From NCBI GenBank assembly GCA_030263395.1, contig SZOW01000024.1, forward strand, positions 1-21,483: a stretch of 21,483 nucleotides of DNA, given 5' to 3'. Position 1 is the first letter of the stretch. Each line of letters opens with the position of its first letter. Both the position numbers and the translations under genes were made by a program. Origin of the DNA: QUBU01 sp014337915. GTDB lineage: Bacteria > Pseudomonadota > Gammaproteobacteria > Steroidobacterales > GCA-2729495. The notes under the pieces were generated by a model. The model was not told where the DNA came from. It did not search any database and was given only the letters and a program-made list of their open reading frames with translations. Of this stretch, positions 6,052 to 13,143 are shown piece after piece.

Positions 6052-7656
6052 TCATTTCTCCTGGCGCAGCCCGGCCTTCTTCAGTAGCCGGTGGAAATTG
6101 CCGCGGTCGAGGCCGAGTGAGCGTGCGGTGGCGGCGGCATTGCCGCCTTCCTGTTGCAGCCGTGCCTGGATGACCTCGCGGCGATAGGCCTCCATGACCT
6201 CCCTGAGCGGCCGCCGGTCGCCACTGGCGATCCTGGCGGGTGCCGCGGTCGTGGCGGGCACCACGGCGGCGCCGGTGTCGAGGTGCCGGGTGGTGATCTC
6301 GATGACCCGGTGGCGCGAGGGCGAGTCGCTCAGCGCGCGGATTATCGCCCGTGACAGCGCGTGCTCGAGTTCGCGCACGTTGCCCGGCCAGGGGTAGTGC
6401 CCCAGCCACTGGCGGGCGTCCCGGCTGAGCCGCGCACCGTGCAGGCCGAGGCGGCGCTGGTTGCGCTCGATGAAGAACCCGGCGAGCAGCAGCACGTCGT
6501 CGCCGCGCTCGCGCAGCGGCGGCACCTGCAGCGGGTAGACGCTGAGCCGGTGGTAGAGGTCGGCGCGGAAGCGGCCCACGGCGACTTCACGCTTGAGGTC
6601 GCGATTGGTGGCGGCGATGACCCGCACGTCGACGCGGTGGTGGGCATCGCTGCCGACGCGCTGGATCTCGCCGTTCTGCAGGGCGCGCAGCAGCTTCGCC
6701 TGCACGGTCGGCGGCAGCTCGCCCACCTCGTCGAGGAACAGCGTGCCCTCGTCGGCCAGCTCGAACTTGCCGACGCGGTCATCGGTGGCGCCGGAGAATG
6801 CGCCGCGCACGTGGCCGAAGAGCTCGCTCTCGGCGATGGTCTCGGGCAGCGCGGCGCAGTTGATGTAGACCATCGGCTCCTGGGCGCGGGTCGAGTGCCG
6901 GTGGATGAGCCGCGCCACCAGTTCCTTGCCGACGCCGGTCTCGCCCAGGATCAGCACCGGCAGGTCCGAGGGCGCAACGGTGCGCGCCTCGCGTTCCAGC
7001 TGCTGCATGACCAGGCTGCCGGCGATCAGCTCGTCGGTCGCCGTGTCCTGCACGCCCGAGCGCTGGATGCGGTGATGACGCTCCAGCTGTTCCTCCAGGC
7101 GCTGGATCCAGTCGGCGGCGCGCACGGTGGCCGCTGCCACCGCGACGAAGGCGCGGAACACCTCGGGATCGATGGCATCGAAGCTGCCCGGCGTCAGGGC
7201 ATCGAGCGTCACCGCGCCCCAGGGCTGGCCGTCGATGTACAGCGACGCGCCCATGCAATCGTGCACGTACAGGTGCTCGCCGGCCTTCTCGACCAGCCCG
7301 TCGTAGGGATCGGGCAGGGCGGAATCCGCCGGGAAACGCACAGGCCCGCTGCTGTGGAGGATCTGCGCCAGGCGCGGCTGGTCGCGGATGACGAAGCGCC
7401 GGCCGAGCGTGTCCGGGCTCAGGCCCTGGACCGCGCGTGGCACCAGCTGCTGGCCATCGCGCTGGAGCAGCGCGATGGCATCGCAGGGAAAGCTGCGTCG
7501 GAAGGCGTCGAGCAGCCGCGCATAGCGCTCGGTGCGCGACAGCGCCTTGGACAGGTCGGCAACGGCACTGGCGAGGTTCACGAAGGCCGCCGACGTCGTC
7601 GGATCGACACTGGCGTTGTCCGCCAGACATCGCGCCTCACGCTGTTCTTCGAACAA
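6052..7656 (-). CDS. norR: NorR-type NO-responsive sigma54 activator
   Basis: A 534-aa enhancer-binding protein with the NorR layout. The GAF domain (about 25-185) holds RFPAD (Arg107), LPDPYDGL (Asp116, Asp119), VHDC (His132, Cys134) and TLDAL (Asp152), matching the residues that hold the non-haem iron NO sensor in E. coli NorR. The AAA+ domain (about 215-445) has Walker A GETGVGKE at 238-245, GAFSGA at 285-290 and Walker B TLFLDE near 305-310. A Fis-type HTH lies at about 505-530 (NAAATARSLGLDRGNFHRLL). The sigma54-contact loop, normally GAFTGA, carries Ser for Thr here. The start is TTG 7656, just after an in-frame stop; GTG at codon 26 is an alternative. Divergent from nirK, which suggests NO-dependent control of that operon, the pirin or both. 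Confidence 0.9.
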   Translation of the reverse strand: MFEEQREARCLADNASVDPTTSAAFVNLASAVADLSKALSRTERYARLLDAFRRSFPCDAIALLQRDGQQLVPRAVQGLSPDTLGRRFVIRDQPRLAQILHSSGPVRFPADSALPDPYDGLVEKAGEHLYVHDCMGASLYIDGQPWGAVTLDALTPGSFDAIDPEVFRAFVAVAAATVRAADWIQRLEEQLERHHRIQRSGVQDTATDELIAGSLVMQQLEREARTVAPSDLPVLILGETGVGKELVARLIHRHSTRAQEPMVYINCAALPETIAESELFGHVRGAFSGATDDRVGKFELADEGTLFLDEVGELPPTVQAKLLRALQNGEIQRVGSDAHHRVDVRVIAATNRDLKREVAVGRFRADLYHRLSVYPLQVPPLRERGDDVLLLAGFFIERNQRRLGLHGARLSRDARQWLGHYPWPGNVRELEHALSRAIIRALSDSPSRHRVIEITTRHLDTGAAVVPATTAAPARIASGDRRPLREVMEAYRREVIQARLQQEGGNAAATARSLGLDRGNFHRLLKKAGLRQEK

Positions 7657-7663
7657 CGGTCTC

Positions 7664-7679
7664 TTTCAAGACATTGAAA
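7664..7679. promoter_or_regulatory. Perfect inverted repeat in the norR-nirK control region
   Basis: TTTCAA-GACA-TTGAAA is a perfect 6-bp inverted repeat 8 nt upstream of the norR TTG, overlapped by GTCT-N6-AGAC (7659-7672). It could be a site for NorR or another regulator acting on norR and, at a distance, on nirK. It is not a clean match to the GT-N7-AC NorR half-site pattern, so the binding protein is unknown. Confidence 0.35.
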
Positions 7680-7697
7680 ATGAAGGGCGAGCGATTC

Positions 7698-7713
7698 TGG
7701 CCCGATTCTTGAT
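7698..7713 (+). promoter_or_regulatory. Near-consensus -24/-12 (sigma54) element before nirK
   Basis: TGGCCCG-ATTC-TTGAT compares with the sigma54 consensus TGGCACG-N4-TTGCW. All bases agree except one in the -24 block and the C of the -12 GC, which is A here. Spacing is exact. A sigma54 activator gene is adjacent. The lost -12 C is usually important, so this may be weak or a coincidence; it shares bases with the FNR box. Confidence 0.35.
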
Positions 7714-7722
7714 CCAGGTCAA
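7709..7722 (+). promoter_or_regulatory. FNR/DNR-type box upstream of nirK
   Basis: TTGAT-CCAG-GTCAA matches the FNR/ANR/DNR consensus TTGAT-N4-ATCAA in 9 of 10 bases. Its centre (7715.5) lies 55 nt before the nirK ATG. A class II position (-41.5) would put transcription start near 7757, leaving a short leader carrying AGGAAGGA (7755-7762). Denitrification genes, nirK included, are classically activated by low oxygen and NO through such boxes. Confidence 0.75.
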
Positions 7723-7770
7723 ATACAGGCCGTGTCCGGCCCACGAACCAGAACAGGAAGGAACTGCTGA

Positions 7771-8712
7771 ATGAAGACCCGATCCCTCGCGTTCGCACTG
7801 CTGCTGGCCGCCGCAGCGGCCCCGGCGGGCGCGCTCGCTGAAACCGTCAAGGTCGAGATCCCGGTACGCGAGGTCGAGCTCCAGATCGACAACGCCGGCA
7901 CCAGGGCGCCGATGTGGACCTATGGCGGCACCATCCCCGGGCCGCTGCTGCGGGTGAAGGAAGGCGACGTCATCGACTTCACGCTGGTCAATGACGCCGC
8001 CAACAAGAACAGCCACTCGATGGACTTCCACGCCGGGCGTTTCGACGTGCTCGGCGAATTCGAGGCCGTCAAGCCGGGGGAGAAGAAGAACTTCACCTGG
8101 AAGGCCGAGTATCCGGGCGTGTGGATCTACCACTGCGGTGCCGATTCGATGTCCGAGCACATCTCGCGCGGCATGTATGGCGTGGTCATCGTCGACCCGA
8201 AGGAAGGCTACAGCCGCGACTACCCGAAGCCGGACCGCGAGTACGTGCTGGTGCATGGCGACCTGTTCGAGGCCGGCGCCTCCGCCGAGGAGCGCACTGC
8301 CGGGCAGAAGTGGCAGGGCGTGCTGGTCAACGGCCGGGTGTTCCACTACGACCCGGTGCACGATGCCAACGCCAGCCTGACGCTGGAGTCGCGGCCTGGC
8401 GAGCGGGTACGCATCTTCTTCGTCAACGCCATGATCAACGACTGGGCGGCGTTTCACCCCATCGCCGGCATCTGGGACCGGGTCTGGGACAACGGCAACC
8501 CGAAGAACGTCCTCTGGGGCATGCAGACGGTGCAGGTGCCGCCCTCGCATGGCGTGGTGCTCGACATCGTCAGCCCGAAGGATCGCCCCACCAATAACGC
8601 GCTGGTGGACCACAGCATGACGCATGCCATGAACGGCGGCATCACCGTGCTGATGAACCATGCGGATGCCAGCCCGACCGCCGGTCGCGGTGACCAGCTG
8701 ATTCCGCGCTGA
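7771..8712 (+). CDS. nirK: Copper nitrite reductase, class II (AniA-like)
   Basis: A 313-aa periplasmic two-cupredoxin enzyme reducing nitrite to NO. A signal peptide (residues 1-23, ending GALA) is followed by domain 1 with HSMDFH at 82-87 and HCGADSMSEHISRGM at 121-135. These supply type 1 copper ligands His82, Cys122, His130 and Met135, type 2 ligands His87 and His121, and catalytic Asp85. Domain 2 supplies catalytic His229 (FHPIAGIWDRVW) and type 2 ligand His281 (VDHSMTHA). The 8-residue Cys-His spacing and VDHS motif are those of AniA/class II NirK. All catalytic residues are present. It is first in an operon with two cytochromes c and a multicopper oxidase; the SD AGGAAGGA lies 8 nt before the ATG. 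It is short for the family, with no extra C-terminal domain. Confidence 0.9.
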   Translation: MKTRSLAFALLLAAAAAPAGALAETVKVEIPVREVELQIDNAGTRAPMWTYGGTIPGPLLRVKEGDVIDFTLVNDAANKNSHSMDFHAGRFDVLGEFEAVKPGEKKNFTWKAEYPGVWIYHCGADSMSEHISRGMYGVVIVDPKEGYSRDYPKPDREYVLVHGDLFEAGASAEERTAGQKWQGVLVNGRVFHYDPVHDANASLTLESRPGERVRIFFVNAMINDWAAFHPIAGIWDRVWDNGNPKNVLWGMQTVQVPPSHGVVLDIVSPKDRPTNNALVDHSMTHAMNGGITVLMNHADASPTAGRGDQLIPR

Positions 8713-8748
8713 GGCGGTCACGCGGTGAACAAAGGCAAGGAGACAACC

Positions 8749-9441
8749 ATGCAGCGAACCATCGCTCCCGGAATCGTCGCGTTGCTGGCGGCCAGCCTGC
8801 CGCTGGTCGTGCAGGCCGACGTCGCCGCGGACGTGCAGCAGCAGTGTGGCGGCTGCCATGCGCTCAGCCACGACTACGCCAGCCAGGACATCAGCGAGCG
8901 CGCGCAGCGCAAGGGACCACCACTCGACTACGCAGGCAACAAGTTCCAGCGTGACTGGCTGGCGGCCTGGCTGGAGAAGCCGGTGCGCATCCGCCCCGCC
9001 GGCATTTTCCCGCCGGCACGGGTGAGCCAGGGACCGAATGGCGATGTCGTCGATCCGGCGACGCTGCCGGCGCACCCGGCCGTGCCAGCCGCACAGGCTG
9101 CGGCAATGGCCGACTACCTGATGACGCTCACGCCGCGCACCGACCTGATCAAGGCCGAGACCTGGCAGCCCGGCAGCATTGCCGAACGCATGGGCAAGAT
9201 GAACTTCGGCAAGTTCAAGGGCTGCGACGGCTGCCACCAGGACGAGCCGGGAGTTGGCGGCGTCTCCGGACCGGAGCTGTACACGGCCTGGCGGCGCCTG
9301 CAGCCGGCGTTCATCAGCTCCTACATCGGCAATCCAGTGGCGTGGGATGCGCACAGCATGATGCCGCGAGGAGACAGCAACAGCGATGCGGTGCACAAGC
9401 TGGCGGACTATCTGAAGGTCATCGGGGAGAAACAGCCATGA
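8749..9441 (+). CDS. Periplasmic diheme cytochrome c
   Basis: 230 aa with a signal peptide (MQRTIAPGIVALLAASLPLV, cleavage near residue 23) and two haem c motifs, CGGCH (33-37) and CDGCH (159-163). Each starts one cytochrome c domain of about 100 residues; MMPRG near 204-208 offers a distal Met for the second haem. The start at ATG 8749 is preferred over GTG 8725 because AAGGAG lies 6 nt before it and the signal peptide then begins properly. The stop overlaps the next gene as ATGA. Likely an electron carrier for NirK or the multicopper oxidase. Its place in the operon is like that of the NcgB/NcgC cytochromes in Nitrosomonas; orthology was not tested. Confidence 0.88.
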   Translation: MQRTIAPGIVALLAASLPLVVQADVAADVQQQCGGCHALSHDYASQDISERAQRKGPPLDYAGNKFQRDWLAAWLEKPVRIRPAGIFPPARVSQGPNGDVVDPATLPAHPAVPAAQAAAMADYLMTLTPRTDLIKAETWQPGSIAERMGKMNFGKFKGCDGCHQDEPGVGGVSGPELYTAWRRLQPAFISSYIGNPVAWDAHSMMPRGDSNSDAVHKLADYLKVIGEKQP

Positions 9442-9779
9442 GGACACTGTTGTTGCTGCCGTTGCTGCTGCTGGGCGCGATGGCACAGGCCGCCGACCAC
9501 GGCGAGGCGCTCTACCAGGTCTACTGCGTGCAGTGCCATGGCGTGCAGGGCAACGGCAAGGGCGTCAATGCCGCCCACATGTCGGTGCAGCCCCGTGACC
9601 ACACCGATACGCAGGAGATGTCGGCACGCACCGACGAGGAGCTTTTCAAGGTCATCCAGCAGGGCGGCAAGTCCATCAACAAGTCGGTGCTGATGCCGAC
9701 CTGGGGCGGCAACCTGAGCGATGACGACATTCGCGCGCTGGTCGCGCATCTGCGCAAGATGTGCTGCACGAAGCAATGA
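9438..9779 (+). CDS. Periplasmic monoheme cytochrome c (class I type)
   Basis: 113 aa. A signal peptide (MRTLLLLPLLLLGAMAQA) is followed by haem motif CVQCH at 30-34 and, near the C-terminus, VLMPTWGGNLSDDDIRALVA, which gives the distal Met ligand and the final helix of a class I cytochrome c. The C-terminus is unusual in ending with adjacent cysteines (KMCCTKQ). The ATG at 9438 overlaps the stop of the diheme gene (ATGA), with GGGGAGA upstream. A small soluble electron shuttle between the quinol side of the respiratory chain and NirK is the natural role; the actual partner is inferred. Confidence 0.88.
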   Translation: MRTLLLLPLLLLGAMAQAADHGEALYQVYCVQCHGVQGNGKGVNAAHMSVQPRDHTDTQEMSARTDEELFKVIQQGGKSINKSVLMPTWGGNLSDDDIRALVAHLRKMCCTKQ

Positions 9780-9790
9780 AGGGATTGAAC

Positions 9791-10855
9791 ATGAGGATCG
9801 CAGCAACGGCCGCCCTGGCGCTGTTCCTGGGCGCCGGTCTCGCTTCCGGCGCCCATGCGGAACTGCGCAAGTTCGACATGACCATCGAGGAGTTCGACTT
9901 CGAGGTGGCCCCCGGCCTCACCACCAAGGTCTGGGCCTACGACGGCCAGGTGCCGGGCCCGCTGATCCACGTGCGCGAGGGCGACGACGTGGAGGTGACG
10001 GTGCAGAACAACACCACCATGAGCCATACCATACACTTCCACGGTACCTACCAGACCGGCACCTGGCAGATGGACGGCGTTCCCGACGTCTCGCAGAAGG
10101 CCATCGAGCCGGGTGACAGCTTCACCTACCGTTTCGTGGCCGACAAGCCTGGCAGCCTCTGGTATCACTGCCACGTCAACACCGCCGAGCACATCGACCT
10201 GCGCGGTATGTGGGGGCCGATGATCGTCGACCCGAAGCACCCGACGCGGCTGGAAAAGCAGGTGACGAAGGATGCCATCGTCATGTTCGCCGGCTGGGAC
10301 TCCGCGGTGGCGAAGGAGTACGGCAAGAACGACGTGCCGAAGCGGGACCTGGACTACTTCTCCATCAACGGCAAGTCGCACCCCGGCAACCAGCCGATCC
10401 GCGTGAAAAAGGGCGATGTATTGCGCCTGCGGCTGTATGCCCCCAACTCACCGGTGGCCTTCCACCTGCATGGCCATGATGCGCTGGTCACCCACAAGGA
10501 TGGGCTGCCGATCACGCCCTATCCGGTGGATGTCATCGCCATGCAGCCCGGCGAGCGCTACGACCTCATCGTGCACATGAACAATCCCGGCATCTGGATG
10601 GCGCACGACCACATCGAGGAGCACACCACCGCCGGCGGCAAGGAGGGCGCGGGTTCGATGCTGGTGGTCGAGTACGAGGGTATCGAGAAGCCCGACTTCT
10701 ACATGTGGAAGGGCGTGCAATACGACCCGGACTTCTACATGAGCGAGTCGCTCAAGAAGCCCTACGGCAAGCACAACAATCCGGGCTTCATGGGCTTCGA
10801 CCCCAGCAGCCCGCGGCCCGCGGCGGCAAAGGCGCCGGCGCATGTGGGCATGTAG
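9791..10855 (+). CDS. Two-domain multicopper oxidase (type C, NcgA/NE0927-like)
   Basis: 354 aa. A signal peptide (cleavage after GAHA, residue 23) is followed by two cupredoxin domains. Domain 1 has HFHG (82-85) and HCHVNTAEHIDLRGM (126-140): it holds both trinuclear-cluster histidines and a type 1 site (Cys127, His134, Met140). Domain 2 has HLHGH (225-229) and HDHIEEH (272-278) but no Cys, so it carries only trinuclear ligands. A type 1 copper in domain 1 only defines type C two-domain oxidases, the class of the Nitrosomonas europaea NE0927 (ncgA) laccase-like enzyme. The start is ATG 9791, with AAGGGA 6 nt upstream; ATG 9776 overlapping the previous stop is possible. Likely oxidises copper(I) or an organic or nitrogen-oxide-linked substrate with O2. 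Confidence 0.88.
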   Translation: MRIAATAALALFLGAGLASGAHAELRKFDMTIEEFDFEVAPGLTTKVWAYDGQVPGPLIHVREGDDVEVTVQNNTTMSHTIHFHGTYQTGTWQMDGVPDVSQKAIEPGDSFTYRFVADKPGSLWYHCHVNTAEHIDLRGMWGPMIVDPKHPTRLEKQVTKDAIVMFAGWDSAVAKEYGKNDVPKRDLDYFSINGKSHPGNQPIRVKKGDVLRLRLYAPNSPVAFHLHGHDALVTHKDGLPITPYPVDVIAMQPGERYDLIVHMNNPGIWMAHDHIEEHTTAGGKEGAGSMLVVEYEGIEKPDFYMWKGVQYDPDFYMSESLKKPYGKHNNPGFMGFDPSSPRPAAAKAPAHVGM

Positions 10856-10864
10856 ACGCCCGCC

Positions 10865-11623
10865 TCAGGCCAGCGGCTCGAAGGTGCCTGACAGCTCGTA
10901 GCGCTTCCCGGGGTGCCAGAGGTCCGCCGCCGTCACCACGCGCCCGTCGCTCCAGGTGCGGCGGCGGATCAGCAGGCAGGCTTCGTCGGCATCGAGTTTC
11001 AGCAGGCGGCGCAGCCGCGCGTCGGGCATCACCGCCTGCACGGTATGCTCGGCCTGCTGCAGCGGCGCGGCGCGCACCAGGAATTCGTAGGGCGTGATGC
11101 GGGTGAAGTCGTTCTTCAGGTAGCCGGGCACGACGGCTGGATTGACGTAGCGGTCTTCGAGCTGCAGCGGCCGGCCGTTCTCGCAGTGCACGATGCTGGA
11201 GTGCTGCAGGCTCGCATCCGGCGCCACGCCGAGGCGGGTGGCGAGCGCAGCATCGGCGCGGAGCGTCGTCAGCTTCACCACGCGGGCGCTGTAGGCATGG
11301 CCGCGGCTGCGCACCTCGTCGGCGATGTTGCGCACTTCCAGCGGGTGCGCATGCACGCGCTTGTCGGCGACGAAGGTGCCGACCCCGGAAACCCGCAGCA
11401 GCACGCCATCGTCGGCCAGCTCGCGCAGCGCGCGGTTGACGGTCATGCGCGAGACGCCGAGCGTGCGCACCAGTTCGTTTTCCGAGGGGATGCGATCGCG
11501 CGCAGCCAGCGTCCCCGAGGTAATCAGCCCGAGCACATGGCTGCGCACCTGCCGGTAACGTGGCGCCATGGCGGCGTCCGGCGACCGGTCAGCTGCAGGC
11601 AGCGGACGCCGGCGTGCGTTCAC
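10865..11623 (-). CDS. hutC: Histidine-utilisation repressor, GntR/HutC family
   Basis: 252 aa. An N-terminal GntR winged helix at about 20-90 (RIPSENELVRTLGVSRMTVN then RALRELADDG) is joined to a UTRA ligand-binding domain (VAPDASLQHSSIVHCENGRP, then QLEDRYVNPAVVPGYL). HutC represses hut genes and is released by urocanate. It is the last gene of the operon it should control, so it is autoregulated. The start GTG 11623 overlaps the hutH stop by 4 nt; a Met at residue 19 is an alternative start that trims a Pro/Arg-rich tail. Its stop lies only 9 nt from the convergent multicopper oxidase gene, with no obvious terminator between. Confidence 0.92.
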   Translation of the reverse strand: MNARRRPLPAADRSPDAAMAPRYRQVRSHVLGLITSGTLAARDRIPSENELVRTLGVSRMTVNRALRELADDGVLLRVSGVGTFVADKRVHAHPLEVRNIADEVRSRGHAYSARVVKLTTLRADAALATRLGVAPDASLQHSSIVHCENGRPLQLEDRYVNPAVVPGYLKNDFTRITPYEFLVRAAPLQQAEHTVQAVMPDARLRRLLKLDADEACLLIRRRTWSDGRVVTAADLWHPGKRYELSGTFEPLA

Positions 11624-13143
11624 GCCTGCCCCCCGGTCAGCCGCAGTTCGGGGGCGAGTCCCTGTACCGCGTCCGAACGCAGCACCCGCAGCGCTGCGGC
11701 GATGTCGTCGGCCATCAGGCGATCGGCATCGAGGAAGGGCACCTCGCGCCTGAGGCCCGCATGTGCCTGCGCGAGGCTGGGTGAAGTGCTGAGCGGGCGA
11801 TGGAAATCGATGCCCTGGCAGGCCGCGAGGAGCTCGATGGCGATGACCTGCTGCAGGTTCGAGGCCATCGCCAGCGAGCGGCGCGCCCCATGGGTGGCCA
11901 TGCTGACATGGTCTTCCTGGTTCGCCGAGGTGGGGATGGAATCTACGCTGGCCGGGTGCGCCATCATGCGGTTCTCGGCCACCAGCGCGGCGGCGGTGAC
12001 CTGCGCGATCATGAAGCCGGAGTTCACGCCGCTGTCGGCCACCAGGAACGCCGGCAGCCCGCTCATCTTCGGGTCCACCAGCAGGGCGATGCGTCGTTCG
12101 GCGAGGCTGCCGACCTCGGCGGCGGCGAGCGCCAGCTGGTCGGCGGCGAAGGCCACTGGCTCGGCGTGGAAGTTGCCGCCCGAGAGCACCTCGTCGCCGA
12201 AGATCAGCGGATTGTCGGTGACCGCGTTGGCCTCGATGCGCAGGGTGCCGGCCGCCTGCTCCAGCAGGTCGAGGCAGGCGCCCATCACCTGTGGCTGGCA
12301 GCGCAGCGAGTAGGGGTCCTGGACACGCGGGCAGTCACGGTGTGATTCGCGGATGCCGCTGCCGGCGAGCAGCCGGCGGAAACTGGCCGCTACGCGGATC
12401 TGGCCCGCGTGGCCGCGCACCGCCTGGATGCGCGCGTCGAAGGGCGCGTCGCTGCCGCGCAGGGCATCGACGCTCAGCGCGCCGGTCACCACGGCGGCGA
12501 GCGCCGCGGCCTCGGTCTCGAACAGCGCGGCCAGCGCCAGGGCGGTGGACACCTGCGTGCCGTTCAGCAGGGCGAGGCCTTCCTTGGGGCCTAGCGCGAT
12601 GGGCCGCAGGCCGAGGCGTGCGAGCGCCTGGTCGGCGGGCAGCACCTGGCCATCGAGCCGCAGCTGGCCGCGGCCCATCAGCGGCAGCGCCAGATGGGCC
12701 AGTGGCGCGAGGTCCCCGCTCGCGCCCACCGAACCCTGCGCGGGGACCACCGGCCAGGCGCGCGCATTGACCAGTGCCGCGAGGAAGTCGAGCACCGGCC
12801 GGCTGATGCCGGACTGCCCCTGCAGCAGGCTGGCGAGCTTCAGCAGCAGCGCCAGCCGTACCACGGCATCGGGCAGCGGTTCGCCCACGCCGGCTGCATG
12901 CGACAGCACCAGGTTCTCCTGCAGCTTCGACTGCTGCTCGCGCGCGATGCGCGTGTTGGCCAGCAGCCCGAAGCCGGTGTTGATGCCATAGGCCGGCTCA
13001 TCATGCGTCACCAGCCGGGCGAGCGCCGCGGCCGAGGCCTGTGCCCGCTCGAGCCCGTCGCGGCCGAGTGCCACCGGCAGCGGCCCGGCGTACGCCGTCC
13101 GCAGCGCATCGAGTCCGAGCGGTGCATTGCCGAGGGTCAGCAT
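11620..13143 (-). CDS. hutH: Histidine ammonia-lyase
   Basis: 507 aa, the usual length. It removes ammonia from L-histidine to give urocanate, the first step of the pathway. The YGINTGFG motif is at 52-59, and GSVGASGDLAPLAH contains the Ala-Ser-Gly triad (141-143) that cyclises to the MIO electrophile. TDNPLIF and SANQEDHVSM, also conserved in the family, are present. The start ATG 13143 overlaps the hutG stop by 7 nt and the stop overlaps hutC by 4 nt. Cytoplasmic homotetramer in known members. Controlled by HutC through the promoter upstream of hutU. Confidence 0.96.
   Translation of the reverse strand: MLTLGNAPLGLDALRTAYAGPLPVALGRDGLERAQASAAALARLVTHDEPAYGINTGFGLLANTRIAREQQSKLQENLVLSHAAGVGEPLPDAVVRLALLLKLASLLQGQSGISRPVLDFLAALVNARAWPVVPAQGSVGASGDLAPLAHLALPLMGRGQLRLDGQVLPADQALARLGLRPIALGPKEGLALLNGTQVSTALALAALFETEAAALAAVVTGALSVDALRGSDAPFDARIQAVRGHAGQIRVAASFRRLLAGSGIRESHRDCPRVQDPYSLRCQPQVMGACLDLLEQAAGTLRIEANAVTDNPLIFGDEVLSGGNFHAEPVAFAADQLALAAAEVGSLAERRIALLVDPKMSGLPAFLVADSGVNSGFMIAQVTAAALVAENRMMAHPASVDSIPTSANQEDHVSMATHGARRSLAMASNLQQVIAIELLAACQGIDFHRPLSTSPSLAQAHAGLRREVPFLDADRLMADDIAAALRVLRSDAVQGLAPELRLTGGQA

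Noticed and set aside
6361..7677. 438-codon plus-strand open frame opposite norR
   Set aside because: Its composition is Ala/Gly/Val/Arg/His-rich, as expected from the antisense of high-GC coding DNA. The minus strand encodes a clear NorR with all motifs.
8449..8490. Apparent loss of the NirK catalytic His (Ile in LIGGH-like position)
   Set aside because: Counting from the type 2 ligand His306 of class I enzymes shows that the catalytic His255 is the first His of PHLIGGH. The corresponding His229 is present here; Ile at the second position is normal in AniA-type enzymes.
7666..9486. 606-codon minus-strand open frame opposite nirK and the diheme cytochrome gene
   Set aside because: Spans two real genes and their spacer, is His/Val/Arg-rich, and has no domain signature.
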